64,000 bases of DNA from NCBI RefSeq assembly GCF_002020135.1, contig NZ_MPZS01000001.1, forward strand, positions 310,001 through 374,000. The letters run 5' to 3'. Each line of letters starts with the position of its first letter. Position 1 is the first letter of the stretch. The notes under the pieces were generated by a model that did not search any database, was not told the origin of the DNA, and saw nothing but the letters and a program-made list of their open reading frames with translations. This DNA is from Thioclava marina (GTDB lineage Bacteria > Pseudomonadota > Alphaproteobacteria > Rhodobacterales > Rhodobacteraceae). Positions 36,421 through 45,801 of this stretch are shown piece by piece. The position numbers were made by a program, and so were the translations under genes.

Positions 36421-37320
36421 ATGGATATCACCGATCAGCTCCGCGCCTTTGTCGCCACCGCCCAGACCGGCTCCTTCACCGCGGCCGCCGAGCGGCTGGG
36501 GATTTCGAACCGGCTTACCTCGAAATACGTGGCCGAGCTTGAGGAGCGGCTCGGCACGCGGCTCTTGCAGCGCACGACCCGGCGCGTCGGCCTGACCCCC
36601 GCAGGCGAGCGAATGCTGGCAGAGGCCCCTGCGCTGCTCGACGGGCTCGACGATCTGCTCAGCGAGGTCTCCGAACAATCACGCGGGTTTTCCGGAAGCC
36701 TGCGGATCTCGGCCCCGGTCACGTTCGGCGAGGTCTACGTCGCCGAGATGCTCGCCCGCTTCGCCGCCCCGCATCTGGATCTGACGATCGACCTGCAGCT
36801 TTCGGATGCGCAGACCGATCTGGCCGCCGAAGGGATCGACCTCGCTTTTCGTATCGGCATGCTGAGCGATCACAGCCTTCGCGCGCGCAAACTCTGCGAT
36901 ATCGGGATGCGGGTCGTGGCTTCGCCTGATTATCTCGCCCATCGCGAGCGCCCCGAACGCCCCGAGGATCTCGCGCGGCACCGCTGCATCCATGACACAA
37001 ATCACGGCCCCACCCGGCGCTGGCGCTTCCGTAATGGCGGCAGTGTGCTCGACGTGCCGGTGCCTGCGCAGATCATGGTCAACAGTGCGCGCGCCACCTG
37101 CGAGCTGGCGCTGGCCGGGCACGGGATCGCCTATGGGCCCGATTTCGTGATGGCCCCCGAGATCGCGGAGGGACGGCTGGTGTCGGTATTCCCGCCCGAA
37201 ATCCTCCATGACACCGCGCTTCACGCCGTCTATCTCGACGGGCCGAAACTGCCGCGCAAACTGCGCGCCTTGATCGAATTCGCCCGCGAGGATGCACGCA
37301 AGGCCTTCGATCCGCTCTAG
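36421..37320 (+). CDS. LysR-family transcriptional regulator
   Basis: 299 aa from ATG 36421. The N-terminal winged helix is FVATAQTGSFTAAAERLGISNRLTSKYVAELEERLG; the effector domain follows from about 90. It is divergent from doxX-VOC over 140 bases containing an imperfect dyad TGGAATGACTTTCCA, a plausible operator. The effector is unknown. Confidence 0.92.
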   Translation: MDITDQLRAFVATAQTGSFTAAAERLGISNRLTSKYVAELEERLGTRLLQRTTRRVGLTPAGERMLAEAPALLDGLDDLLSEVSEQSRGFSGSLRISAPVTFGEVYVAEMLARFAAPHLDLTIDLQLSDAQTDLAAEGIDLAFRIGMLSDHSLRARKLCDIGMRVVASPDYLAHRERPERPEDLARHRCIHDTNHGPTRRWRFRNGGSVLDVPVPAQIMVNSARATCELALAGHGIAYGPDFVMAPEIAEGRLVSVFPPEILHDTALHAVYLDGPKLPRKLRALIEFAREDARKAFDPL

Positions 37321-37332
37321 GCCAGCGCCGGA

Positions 37333-37890
37333 TCAGCCGCCAGCCGAGCGTTTGAGAGCCTGCGTGATCTGTGGCGGCTCGGGCGCCTGCCCCTCCGCCC
37401 GCTGATCCATCATGTCCTCGACAAAGAGGCTCAGAAGCGCGCCGCGACCGTTCACCCCGGCCTTGCGATAGATCGCGGCGCTTTGCGCCTTCACCGTGCC
37501 TTCCGAGGTTTCGCGCAGCGCCGCGATCTCGGAGATCGACAGCCCCTTGATCGCGAAAAGCGCCACCTCGCGCTCTGCTGCCGTCAGCCCCCAATCGGCG
37601 AAACGCTGCTCGAGCAGGTCCTCGAAGGCCGAGGTCGCAAGCCGCAGCCGATCGCGGGTCCGGGCCCCGTCGCGCAACGCACTGGCAAGCGCGAAGGCCC
37701 CCAGCCCGAGCCCGAGGACAAGGCCTAGCGCCGCACCGATCTCGAGGATCTCTCGACTTTGCCAGCTGATCGGCGCGGGATAGAGGCCAAAAACAGAAAG
37801 AAGAATATCGGAAACGAAAAACAGCGCGCAGACCGCTTGAAGCAGCAGAATGGCGCCCACGACCGCCGTTCGGCGGTAACGAGACTTCAT
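37333..37890 (-). CDS. Membrane-anchored LuxR-type regulator
   Basis: 185 aa. Two membrane helices (about 8-30 and 48-68) precede a C-terminal LuxR helix-turn-helix (LTAAEREVALFAIKGLSISEIAALRETSEGTVKAQSAAIYRKAG). No receiver or ligand domain is present. It is last in a unit with two secreted PepSY-type proteins, 21 bases after the nearer one, so it probably acts on that unit or reports on the envelope. Confidence 0.88.
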   Translation of the reverse strand: MKSRYRRTAVVGAILLLQAVCALFFVSDILLSVFGLYPAPISWQSREILEIGAALGLVLGLGLGAFALASALRDGARTRDRLRLATSAFEDLLEQRFADWGLTAAEREVALFAIKGLSISEIAALRETSEGTVKAQSAAIYRKAGVNGRGALLSLFVEDMMDQRAEGQAPEPPQITQALKRSAGG

Positions 37891-37911
37891 CGGCCTTTAC
37901 CTGTCGCCGGC

Positions 37912-38391
37912 TCAATCGTCATCATCGCCGCCACCGTCATCCCCGCCGCCATCGTCGGACCCGCTATCCGAACCACTGTCGGAATCACTGTCGGAGCCGC
38001 CATCGTCAGATCCCTCCGAGCCGCCGCTGTCGCTCTCCGAGTCCGATTCGCTCCGGTCATCGGAGTCGCCGCTGTCCGAGGTCGTCCCAGGCGAGCTTCC
38101 ACCCCCCTCGGAGCGCAAACGGTCGTTACCGAGGATCGGCGCACGCCCCTTGCGTGACAGATCGCGCAGGATCTCGCCGGTGCGCGGATCAAGGACGATC
38201 TCGCGCTCGATATCCTTACGCTCCGCAGTGATCCGGATCCGGCCGAGGAAGGATCGCTCGACCTCGATCTCGCGATAGCCATAGGCACGCAATTGCCGGA
38301 CCACCGCCTCGGTGGCGGTTTCCGCGACGGCCTGCCCCGTCCCGGCGACCAGCGCCACGAGACCCGCGACCACGAAGCTTCGCCTCTTCAT
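37912..38391 (-). CDS. Secreted PepSY-like protein with Asp/Ser/Gly-rich tail
   Basis: 159 aa. A signal peptide (RRSFVVAGLVALVAGTGQAVA) is followed by a PepSY-like domain (VVRQLRAYGYREIEVERSFLGRIRITAER; EIVLDPRTGEILRD). The last 60 residues are a low-complexity acidic tail of Ser, Asp and Gly. ATG 38391 has GGAGAG upstream. The acidic tail suggests cation binding. Confidence 0.85.
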   Translation of the reverse strand: MKRRSFVVAGLVALVAGTGQAVAETATEAVVRQLRAYGYREIEVERSFLGRIRITAERKDIEREIVLDPRTGEILRDLSRKGRAPILGNDRLRSEGGGSSPGTTSDSGDSDDRSESDSESDSGGSEGSDDGGSDSDSDSGSDSGSDDGGGDDGGGDDDD

Positions 38392-38427
38392 TCCCACGCT
38401 CTCCAGATCTTCCTCAAGCGTGACTAT

Positions 38428-38450
38428 GCCCGGTGCATGATGCACCGGGC
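38428..38450. other. Strong hairpin between the two PepSY-type genes
   Basis: GCCCGGTGCA-TGA-TGCACCGGGC, a perfect 10-bp stem, without a following T-run. It may be an RNA processing or stability element lowering expression of the downstream genes. Confidence 0.6.
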
Positions 38451-38464
38451 AAGCCACTCAACCA

Positions 38465-38953
38465 TCAATCGTCGTCGCTGCCGCCCGAGTCGTGATCACC
38501 CGAGTCATGATCGCCGGAATCGTGATCACCGGAATCGTGATCGCCCGAGTCATGATCGCTCGTCTCGTGGTCCGAACCCGAGTGATCGTCCTCGCGGTCC
38601 GAGCTGTGATCGTCATCCATCGAATCGTGATCCTCCCCGTCATCGTCGGAGAAATCCTCGGAGCGGGTCTGGACGCTCACGCCCTGAGTCATGTCCGCAC
38701 CGGCCCGCGCCCGGTAGGTTTCCTGGCTGCGGATCTGGCCCGTCGCGCGATCATAGATCACCTCGATCTTCGTGCCGTTCGGGTTGTAGCCCTCGGCCTT
38801 GACCTCGGTCGGGCCGACTTCGATCTCGATATTGGTGAAACCGTTCTGCTGCAGATTGGCGGCAATCCCGTCGGTCGACACCTCGGCCAGGGCGAAATGC
38901 GCACCAGCGGCCAGAATGGCCAGCGCGGCGAGCGGGGTTTTCATGGTCATCAT
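38465..38953 (-). CDS. Secreted PepSY-type protein with His/Asp repeat tail
   Basis: 162 aa. The signal peptide is MKTPLAALAILAAGAHFALA. The PepSY-like domain holds IAANLQQNGFTNIEIEVGPTEVKAEGY and KIEVIYDRATGQIRSQE. The last 65 residues are an acidic, His-rich tail with at least five DHDSG units. Several adjacent ATGs exist; 38953 has GGAGG seven bases before. The tail should bind metal ions such as Zn or Ca. First gene of the PepSY/LuxR unit. Confidence 0.85.
   Translation of the reverse strand: MMTMKTPLAALAILAAGAHFALAEVSTDGIAANLQQNGFTNIEIEVGPTEVKAEGYNPNGTKIEVIYDRATGQIRSQETYRARAGADMTQGVSVQTRSEDFSDDDGEDHDSMDDDHSSDREDDHSGSDHETSDHDSGDHDSGDHDSGDHDSGDHDSGGSDDD
38484..38558 (-). repeat. Five 15-bp in-frame tandem units encoding DHDSG
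   Basis: Five consecutive 15-base units. They differ only at synonymous positions (CAC/CAT, GAC/GAT, TCG/TCC), so the protein repeat looks maintained by selection. Confidence 0.85.
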
Positions 38954-39076
38954 CGTCATTCCTCCGAATATGGGCTGCCGCGATCACGGCAAGGTGAGGC
39001 CAAGATCAGGCCCCTCCCCCCACCGGTCCATCGGTCCGAAGGTTAGACAGCGGGTTTCAAACCTAAGTCGAAAGCC

Positions 39077-39094
39077 CATAAACCTAGGTTTATG
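39077..39094. promoter_or_regulatory. 18-bp perfect palindrome upstream of the PepSY/LuxR unit
   Basis: CATAAACCTAGGTTTATG is a perfect palindrome 124-141 bases before the first PepSY gene. A second partial site with AAACCTA (39059-39065, minus TAGGTTT) lies about 21 bases away, two helical turns. Size and symmetry fit a LuxR-type dimer site; the encoded LuxR is the candidate. Confidence 0.65.
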
Positions 39095-39099
39095 CCGAC

Positions 39100-40332
39100 T
39101 CAGCCCTCCATTTCGAAGCCCAGGTGACGCGCTACGGTGAACACGTCCTTGTCGCCACGACCGCACATGTTCATCACGATGATATGGTCTTTGGGCAGAT
39201 CAGGCGCGATCTTCATCACATGCGCCAGTGCGTGCGAGGGCTCGAGCGCCGGGATGATCCCCTCAAGCCGGCAGGAGAACTGGAACGCCTCCAGCGCTTC
39301 CTTGTCGGTGATGTTCACATATTCCGCGCGGCCCGTGTCGTGCAGCCAGCTATGCTCGGGCCCGATGCCCGGATAGTCGAGCCCGGCCGAGATCGAGTGC
39401 CCTTCGAGGATCTGCCCGTCCTCGTCCTGCAACAGGTAGGTCCGGTTGCCATGCAGCACGCCCGGGCGCCCGCCGGTGAGCGAGGCGCAATGCTCCATCT
39501 TCTCGTCGACACCATGGCCGCCAGCCTCGACGCCGATGATGCGCACCGAAGGATCATCGAGGAATGGGTGGAACAGGCCCATCGCGTTCGAGCCGCCGCC
39601 GATCGCCGCGATCAGCGTGTCGGGCAGACGGCCCTCGCCTTCCTGTTCTTCCAGTTGCCAGCGGACTTCCTTGCCGATGACCGACTGGAAATCGCGCACC
39701 ATCGCCGGATAGGGATGCGGGCCCGCCACCGTGCCGATGCAATAGAACGTGTCGCGCACATTGGTCACCCAGTCGCGCAGCGCATCGTTCATCGCGTCCT
39801 TCAGCGTGCCCCGGCCCGATTTCACCGGCACCACCTCGGCGCCCAGAAGGCGCATGCGGAAGACGTTGGGCGCCTGACGCTCGACATCCGTCGCGCCCAT
39901 ATAAACCACGCATTTCAACCCGAAGCGTGCGCAGACCGTGGCCGTCGCCACACCATGCTGACCCGCACCGGTCTCGGCGATGATCCGGGTCTTGCCCATG
40001 CGCTTTGCCAGCAGGATCTGCCCCAGCACGTTGTTGATCTTGTGCGCGCCGGTGTGGTTGAGCTCATCGCGCTTGAGATAGATCTTCGCGCCGCCCAGCT
40101 CCTCGGTGATCCGGGGGGCGAAATACAAGGGCGACGGACGGCCCACGTAATATTTCCACAGATGGTCCATCTCGGCCCAGAACTCCGGGTCGGTCTTGGC
40201 CTTCTCGTATTCCTCTTCCAATGCGAGGATCAGCGGCATCAGCGTCTCGGAGACGAACCGCCCGCCGAAAATGCCGAACCGCCCGTTCTCGTCGGGCACG
40301 TTCATGAAGGAATTGATCAGGTCGTCGGCCAT
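39100..40332 (-). CDS. trpB: Tryptophan synthase beta chain
   Basis: 410 aa PLP enzyme condensing indole and serine. The PLP lysine is Lys98 in [31 protein letters not shown], and GRGDKD near the C-terminus are conserved. It appears monocistronic; trpA is not adjacent. GAGGTGAGCC precedes the start. Confidence 0.97.
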   Translation of the reverse strand: MADDLINSFMNVPDENGRFGIFGGRFVSETLMPLILALEEEYEKAKTDPEFWAEMDHLWKYYVGRPSPLYFAPRITEELGGAKIYLKRDELNHTGAHKINNVLGQILLAKRMGKTRIIAETGAGQHGVATATVCARFGLKCVVYMGATDVERQAPNVFRMRLLGAEVVPVKSGRGTLKDAMNDALRDWVTNVRDTFYCIGTVAGPHPYPAMVRDFQSVIGKEVRWQLEEQEGEGRLPDTLIAAIGGGSNAMGLFHPFLDDPSVRIIGVEAGGHGVDEKMEHCASLTGGRPGVLHGNRTYLLQDEDGQILEGHSISAGLDYPGIGPEHSWLHDTGRAEYVNITDKEALEAFQFSCRLEGIIPALEPSHALAHVMKIAPDLPKDHIIVMNMCGRGDKDVFTVARHLGFEMEG

Positions 40333-40403
40333 GGCTCACCTCGCGCGTCTGTTCCGCAAAGCTCTAGCGTCAAAGCGCGGCGAGATAAATCCCCCCGCCC
40401 CTT

Positions 40404-40506
40404 CTTCTTGACCCAAATATCTCGGGGGAGTCTCCGCAGGAGACGGGGGCAGCGCCCCCTTTCTCGCGCATGATTTGTCGCCATCGGCGACGGGCAGAGC
40501 CCCCTT
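40404..40506 (+). repeat. Dispersed hairpin repeat, copy C
   Basis: CTTGACCCAAATATCTCGGGGG, an inverted repeat (GTCTCCGCAGGAGAC), GGGGGCAGCGCCCCC, and then a further GCCATCGGCGACGGGCAGAGCCCCC element. It occupies the 224-base gap between trpB and the dctD-like gene. Confidence 0.8.
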
Positions 40507-40556
40507 CCCGATCGCCAATCATCGCCCCCCGCAGACAGGGGGCGAAGCGCTTTCCG

Positions 40557-41888
40557 TCACAGATAATCCGCGCGCGCGAGCCCGTATTTCGCCATCTTCT
40601 CGTTGAGCGTCCGGCGCGGCAGGCAAAGCTCTTCCATCACCGCCGAGATAGACCCTTTGTGGCGGCGCATCGTATTGTCGATCAGCATCTTTTCGAAGCT
40701 CTCGACATATTCCTTGAGCGGCTTGCCCTCGGTGGTGATCGCGGCCGGTCCCGCCTCTTCGTCATCGGCCATCAGGAGCGACGCGATCGAGCCCGAGCCG
40801 CGGCGCGATTGCAGGACGGCGCGTTCGGCCACGTTGATGAGCTGGCGGACATTGCCCGGCCAAGGCGCCTGCAACAGCTGCGCGGCCTCCTGCGCGGTCA
40901 CCTCGGGCACGTCGCAGCCGTATTCATCGGCGAATTGCTCGGACATGCGGTTGAAGAGGGTCAGGATATCCTCGCCGCGCGCACGCAGCGGCGGCAGGGT
41001 AATCTTGAGGGCGGCCAGGCGATAATAGAGGTCGGGGCGCAGCGCGTCCTCGACCGTCTTGCCCTCGCCATGGGTGTTGCAGATGGCGACGATCCGGGTT
41101 TCGGCGGGCGCGCCCTGATCGTTGATGAATTGCAGAAGACGTGCCTGAAGCGATTGGCTGAGCGCCTCGACATCCTCGAGACACAGCGTGCCCCCGCGCG
41201 CTTCCTCGACGAGCGGCAGACCGCCCTCTTCGACCGGGCCGAAAAGCTTGGCGGCCAGCGCTTCTTCCGTCAGCGCCGCACAGCTCACCACGACGAACTT
41301 CTTGCCCGCGCGCGGGCCGGTCGCATGCAACGCATGGGCGACCAACGTCTTGCCGGTGCCGGTCTCGCCGTCGATCAGCACGTGCCCATCGGCCTGGGAG
41401 AGATCGAGAATGTCCTCGCGCAGACGCTCCATCGGCTCGGAGGTGCCGATCAGCTTGCCCATCACCTTCTCGCCCTCGGCGAGATCGCGGCGCAGCGCCC
41501 GATTGTCGAGCGTCGTGCGGCGCATCTGCGTCGCGCGCTTGGCCAGCTCCGTCATCCGATCCGGCGAGAACGGCTTTTCCATGAAATCCATCGCGCCGAG
41601 CCGCATCGCCTCGACCGCCATCGGCACATCGCCATGGCCGGTGATCATGATCACCGGAAGACCGCTGTCGATCCCCATCAGGCGCTTGAGAAAGGCCATC
41701 CCGTCCATGCCCGGCATGCGGATATCCGAGATCACCACCCCCGGCCAGTCCGGTCCGATCTCCTTGAGCGCCTCTTCCGCGCTTGCGAAGGTCGCGGTGT
41801 CGAATCCCGACAGCGCCAGCCACTGGCTGACCGACTGCCGCATATCTTCCTCGTCATCGACGATCGCCACTTTCAACGTTCTTGCCAT
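40557..41888 (-). CDS. dctD: DctD-like response regulator with degenerate sigma-54 contact motif
   Basis: 443 aa. The receiver domain has Asp11, Asp12, phospho-acceptor Asp55 and Lys105. The AAA+ domain keeps Walker A GETGTGKT (174-181). Where the family has GAFTGA there is only LFGPVEEGG (215-223), and Walker B reads TLCLED instead of TLFLDE. A C-terminal Fis-type helix follows (KGSISAVMEELCLPRRTLNEKMAKYG). It therefore probably does not activate sigma-54 polymerase in the usual way. Paired with the DctB-like kinase gene 3 bases upstream. C4-dicarboxylate sensing is inferred from homology; no transporter is adjacent. Confidence 0.85.
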   Translation of the reverse strand: MARTLKVAIVDDEEDMRQSVSQWLALSGFDTATFASAEEALKEIGPDWPGVVISDIRMPGMDGMAFLKRLMGIDSGLPVIMITGHGDVPMAVEAMRLGAMDFMEKPFSPDRMTELAKRATQMRRTTLDNRALRRDLAEGEKVMGKLIGTSEPMERLREDILDLSQADGHVLIDGETGTGKTLVAHALHATGPRAGKKFVVVSCAALTEEALAAKLFGPVEEGGLPLVEEARGGTLCLEDVEALSQSLQARLLQFINDQGAPAETRIVAICNTHGEGKTVEDALRPDLYYRLAALKITLPPLRARGEDILTLFNRMSEQFADEYGCDVPEVTAQEAAQLLQAPWPGNVRQLINVAERAVLQSRRGSGSIASLLMADDEEAGPAAITTEGKPLKEYVESFEKMLIDNTMRRHKGSISAVMEELCLPRRTLNEKMAKYGLARADYL

Positions 41889-41891
41889 GTC

Positions 41892-43706
41892 TTACTCCGC
41901 GGCCCTGATGGACCTGTTCTTGTCCGATAGCAGCGGCAGCTGGACCTCGAAGACCGCACCCCCGCTCTCGGAATTATGGGCGGTCAGACGACCGCCGAAG
42001 TCACTAATGATGGAAGAGGAAATCGCGAGACCCAACCCGGTTCCCTCTCCCGGTTTTTTTGTTGTCCAGAACGGCTCGAACAGCTTGTCGAGATCGGTGA
42101 TCCCGGGGCCGTTGTCGCGCACGCTCAGCACCGCCGTCTCGCCGCTGGTGAGCAGGATCTCGACCTGCGGCTCTTCCACCGATTTGGTGGCGTCGAGCGC
42201 GTTTCGCAACAGGTTGATGATAACCTGCTCGAGCCGGATCCGGTCGGCCATCACCATCACGGCGGCGCGCGGCATCGTTCGGATGATGTGGACCTTGCGG
42301 GTCTTGAGCTGCGGCTCCATCATCGAGAGCGCCTCGGAGAGCGCCGAGCGCAGATCGACGGGCTCGAAGGCTTCGCCGCCCTTGCGGGCATAGGATTTGA
42401 GCTGGCGCGTGATCGCCCCCATCCGCCCGATCAGATCGTCGATACGCTGGAAAGACGACAGCGCCTCCTCGACGCGGGCGCGCTGCAAAAGCAGCTTCGC
42501 GCCCGCCAGATAGGTCTTCATCGCGGCCAGCGGCTGGTTGAGCTCGTGGCTTACCGCCGCCGACATCTCGCCCAGAGCCGCCAGTTTCGACGACTGCGCC
42601 AGCGTCTGTTCGGCCACGGCGAGATCCTTCTGCGCCTTCTCGCGTTCCGCGATCTCGCGGCTCAGACGGGCGTTGAGCGCGCGCAGCTCCGCCGATTCGG
42701 CACGCAGCGCCTGGCTTTGCCGACGCGCGCGCCGCGAGAGGCCATAGAAGACGAAGGCCAGCAGGATCGCGAAGCCCATGATCTGCAAGGCCAGCACCGC
42801 ATTCACCCGCTCGCGCACGGAATCGTAGCTGGTAAAGGCGATCATCTTCCAGCCACGGAAGGGGATGCGCGCCTCGGTGCGCATCACCGCCTGACCGCGC
42901 AAGTAAGCGTCGGGCGCCTCGTTCGCCCAATCGGCCGTCGCCTGAAGCGCGCGCTGGATCGCCGAGGGCGCCGAGCGCGCCGCAAGCGCCTCGGCCATGG
43001 TGACGCCGCGCCAGCGCGGCTCGGTCGTCAGGATGATCTTTCCTTCGCTGTCGACCACCGCCAGCGCATCCGAAATCCCCGCCCAGGCCCGCTCGAATTT
43101 CGATAGATCCGCCTCGACCACGATCACACCGACGGGACGGTTGTCCTGGATCACCGCGCGCGAATAGTCGAATTCCGTGCCGCCCGCCTCGTTCGTATTG
43201 ACCGAGAAGATCGTCCCCCGCGATCGCGTCGCATCGACGAAAAAGGGAGTGTTGGAGAAATTCATCCCGATCTGGGTGCGATTGGTCGACGCGACGACGC
43301 GGCCTTGCATATCCAGAAGCCGGATCGAGGCGACCGCAACCTCCTTGCGCGCCGTGATCAGCTGCGCCGAGGCAGTGGAATAATCCGTCGTATCGAGCGC
43401 CTGCGTGAGCTGCGGATCGCGCGCCAGCAGCAGCGGCACGACGGAAGTCCGCTGCAGCTCCGACATGATGTTGCCGGTGTAAAGCGCCAGACGCAGCTCG
43501 GTGCGCACCCGCGTGGTTTCCGTGAAACGCTGGGTAAGCCATTGATTGGTCACCCACATCACCGCCCCCGCGAGCACGAGGATCACCACGACCGCGATGC
43601 GCAGCATCCAGCGCGAACGCCGCGTGCGACCGATCGGGCCGAAACCGCTGTCGCCCTCGGGCAGCGGTTCCTGCAGGATCAGCGGGTCTGGCATCGCTTG
43701 CGTCAT
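41892..43706 (-). CDS. dctB: DctB-like sensor histidine kinase
   Basis: 604 aa. A membrane helix (about 34-54) is followed by a periplasmic sensor of about 240 residues (PAS/CACHE-like), a second helix (about 300-325), a coiled coil, and the kinase core. The H-box is SHELNQPLAAMKTY with His387; the N-box NLLRNALDA and G-box DNGPGI and GLGLAIS are intact. It phosphorylates the adjacent regulator. The ligand is inferred to be a dicarboxylate. Confidence 0.9.
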   Translation of the reverse strand: MTQAMPDPLILQEPLPEGDSGFGPIGRTRRSRWMLRIAVVVILVLAGAVMWVTNQWLTQRFTETTRVRTELRLALYTGNIMSELQRTSVVPLLLARDPQLTQALDTTDYSTASAQLITARKEVAVASIRLLDMQGRVVASTNRTQIGMNFSNTPFFVDATRSRGTIFSVNTNEAGGTEFDYSRAVIQDNRPVGVIVVEADLSKFERAWAGISDALAVVDSEGKIILTTEPRWRGVTMAEALAARSAPSAIQRALQATADWANEAPDAYLRGQAVMRTEARIPFRGWKMIAFTSYDSVRERVNAVLALQIMGFAILLAFVFYGLSRRARRQSQALRAESAELRALNARLSREIAEREKAQKDLAVAEQTLAQSSKLAALGEMSAAVSHELNQPLAAMKTYLAGAKLLLQRARVEEALSSFQRIDDLIGRMGAITRQLKSYARKGGEAFEPVDLRSALSEALSMMEPQLKTRKVHIIRTMPRAAVMVMADRIRLEQVIINLLRNALDATKSVEEPQVEILLTSGETAVLSVRDNGPGITDLDKLFEPFWTTKKPGEGTGLGLAISSSIISDFGGRLTAHNSESGGAVFEVQLPLLSDKNRSIRAAE

Positions 43707-43751
43707 GCGCGAAGTCTAAGCCAGAGGCAAAGCTGCAACAAGCACGGGCGG

Positions 43752-44420
43752 TTAGGCGCTCTCGAGCACCGAAGTCAACGCGCGGAAAAGCGCCGCCCCG
43801 TCGGCGCCGCCTTGCGCATCCTCGATCACACGTTCGGGATGCGGCATCATGCCCAGCACACGGCGGTTTTCCGACAGCACGCCCGCGATATCGTCGACCG
43901 AGCCGTTGGGGTTCTCGACATAGCGGAAAGCCACGCGATCCTCGCCTTGAAGCCGCGCCAGCCCTTCGGCGTCGATCTGGTAATTGCCGTCGTGATGGGC
44001 GACCGGGATCACGATCTCCTGCCCCGCCTCGTAGCCGGAGGTAAAGGCGCTGTCGGTGGTCGCGACACGCAGCGACAGGGGTTTGGAGACGAATTTCAGC
44101 CCCGCATTGCGCATCAGGGCGCCCGGCAGAAGCTTCATCTCGGTCAGCACCTGAAACCCGTTGCAGATCCCCAGCACATAGCCGCCGCGCCCCGCGAAAT
44201 CGGCCACCGCGCGGCCGATCGGCGAGCGCGAGGCGATTGCGCCGCAGCGCAGGTAATCGCCGTAGGAGAAACCGCCCGGCACGCCGATGATATCGACACC
44301 GGCGGGGATCTCGGTCTCCTTGTGCCAGACCTTGACGACCTCGGCCCCGGCCTGCGCGAAGGCCACGCTCAGATCACGGTCGCAATTCGAACCGGGGAAG
44401 GTGATGACGGCGGCTTTCAT
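43752..44420 (-). CDS. purQ: Phosphoribosylformylglycinamidine synthase, glutaminase subunit
   Basis: 222 aa class I glutaminase. It starts [16 protein letters not shown]. The nucleophile loop is [13 protein letters not shown], and the C-terminal HPERV supplies His of the triad. It supplies ammonia to PurL, which is not in the window. It follows purS after 90 bases that contain a hairpin repeat copy. Confidence 0.96.
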   Translation of the reverse strand: MKAAVITFPGSNCDRDLSVAFAQAGAEVVKVWHKETEIPAGVDIIGVPGGFSYGDYLRCGAIASRSPIGRAVADFAGRGGYVLGICNGFQVLTEMKLLPGALMRNAGLKFVSKPLSLRVATTDSAFTSGYEAGQEIVIPVAHHDGNYQIDAEGLARLQGEDRVAFRYVENPNGSVDDIAGVLSENRRVLGMMPHPERVIEDAQGGADGAALFRALTSVLESA

Positions 44421-44455
44421 GGGCGCAAACTCCTAGCCAAAAGTTTCGCGCCCTC

Positions 44456-44502
44456 GAATTGGCGCAAATATCCCAGGGGGTCCGGGGGAGGATCCCCCGG
44501 CG
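44456..44502 (+). repeat. Dispersed hairpin repeat, copy D
   Basis: ATTGGCGCAAATATCCCAGGGGG followed by the hairpin CCGGGGGA-GGA-TCCCCCGG, between purS and purQ. It interrupts the otherwise compact purCSQ operon and lacks the GGGGGCAGCGCCCCC end. Confidence 0.75.
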
Positions 44503-44510
44503 CGGCGCGA

Positions 44511-44750
44511 TCAGGCGATCTCGATCGTGTATTTCTCGATCACGGTATTGGCGAGCAGCTTCTCGCACATATCCTTGACCTCGGCCTCGGCCGCAGCCTT
44601 GTCGGTCGCGGCCAGATCGAGCTCGATCACCTTGCCCTGGCGCACGGCCTCGACACCGCCGAAGCCCATATGGCCAAGCGCGTGGCGCACGGCCTCACCT
44701 TGCGGGTCGAGCACCCCATCTTTCAGCATCACATGAACGCGGGCTTTCAT
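44511..44750 (-). CDS. purS: Phosphoribosylformylglycinamidine synthase subunit PurS
   Basis: 79 aa subunit bridging PurL and PurQ. It starts KARVHVMLKDGVLDPQGEAVRHALG, the PurS signature; the C-terminal EKLLANTVIEKYTIEI is typical. ATG 44750 has AAGGAG. It lies between purC and purQ. Confidence 0.96.
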   Translation of the reverse strand: MKARVHVMLKDGVLDPQGEAVRHALGHMGFGGVEAVRQGKVIELDLAATDKAAAEAEVKDMCEKLLANTVIEKYTIEIA

Positions 44751-44764
44751 CCGGGAGGCTCCTT

Positions 44765-45526
44765 TCAGTTGATCAGCGTCGGTTTGATCGGCTGCGTGTT
44801 CGTGGGCAGCACGCCCAGACGCTTGGCCACTTCGGTATAGGCATCGGTCAGCGAGCCGAGATCGCGGCGGAACACGTCCTTGTCGAGCTTCTGGCCCGTC
44901 TTGATGTCCCACAGGCGGCAGCTGTCGGGGCTGATCTCGTCGGCAACGATCAGGCGCATGAAATCGCCATCCCAGATCCGGCCGATCTCGATCTTGAAGT
45001 CGATCAGCTTGATGCCCACGCCGTAGAAGACGCCGGTGAGGAAGTCGTTCACCCGCAGTGCCAGCGCCACGATATCATCGAGATCCTGCTGGTTGGCCCA
45101 GCCGAAGGCGATGATGTATTCCTCGGGCACGAGCGGATCGCCGAGCTCGTCGTTCTTGTAGCTGTATTCGACGATCGGGCGCGGCAGCGGCGTACCCTCC
45201 TCGAGACCCAGACGCTTCGCGATGGAGCCCGCCGCGAAATTGCGTACGATCACCTCGAGCGGCACGATCTCGACCTGGCGGATCAACTGCTCGCGCATGT
45301 TGAGCCGCTTGATGAAGTGGTTCGGCACGCCGATATTCGCGAGGCCCGTCATGAAATACTCGGACAGGCGGTTGTTCAGGACACCCTTGCCTTCGATCGT
45401 CGCTTTCTTCTGCGCGTTGAAGGCGGTCGCGTCGTCCTTGAAATACTGCACGAGCGTTCCGGGCTCGGGGCCTTCATACAGGATCTTCGCCTTGCCTTCG
45501 TAGATCTTCTTGCGCCGGGGTGCCAT
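44765..45526 (-). CDS. purC: Phosphoribosylaminoimidazole-succinocarboxamide synthase
   Basis: 253 aa SAICAR synthetase. [11 protein letters not shown] is the N-terminal ATP-binding motif, [17 protein letters not shown] and [12 protein letters not shown] conserved elements, [12 protein letters not shown] the active-site loop. First gene of the purC-purS-purQ operon. Confidence 0.97.
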   Translation of the reverse strand: MAPRRKKIYEGKAKILYEGPEPGTLVQYFKDDATAFNAQKKATIEGKGVLNNRLSEYFMTGLANIGVPNHFIKRLNMREQLIRQVEIVPLEVIVRNFAAGSIAKRLGLEEGTPLPRPIVEYSYKNDELGDPLVPEEYIIAFGWANQQDLDDIVALALRVNDFLTGVFYGVGIKLIDFKIEIGRIWDGDFMRLIVADEISPDSCRLWDIKTGQKLDKDVFRRDLGSLTDAYTEVAKRLGVLPTNTQPIKPTLIN

Positions 45527-45801
45527 CGCGTCTCCGTTCTCGCTAGGCGCGGAAAGGTCGGGTCAGAGGCTGCGCGCCGCAGATAGCGCTTCGCCCCCGC
45601 GCGCCTTCCGCGAAAGGGTGTTGATCGCCCTATAGGCCAAGCCCGCCCTTGCCGCAAGGCAAAGCGCAAGGGCTTTCACAATGAAACACACCCACGTCAA
45701 AGCGCCCCGAAATGAGATTTTCGGGCCCCTTTGCTCTTGCGGGCGGCGGCAGGGGCGTGCATATCCAAGGTAACGGATACTTTACCGGGAGGAAGCAGGC
45801 G

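Noticed and set aside
38484-38558. CRISPR-like short tandem array
   Set aside because: Units are 15 bases, contiguous without spacers, and in frame within a secreted protein.
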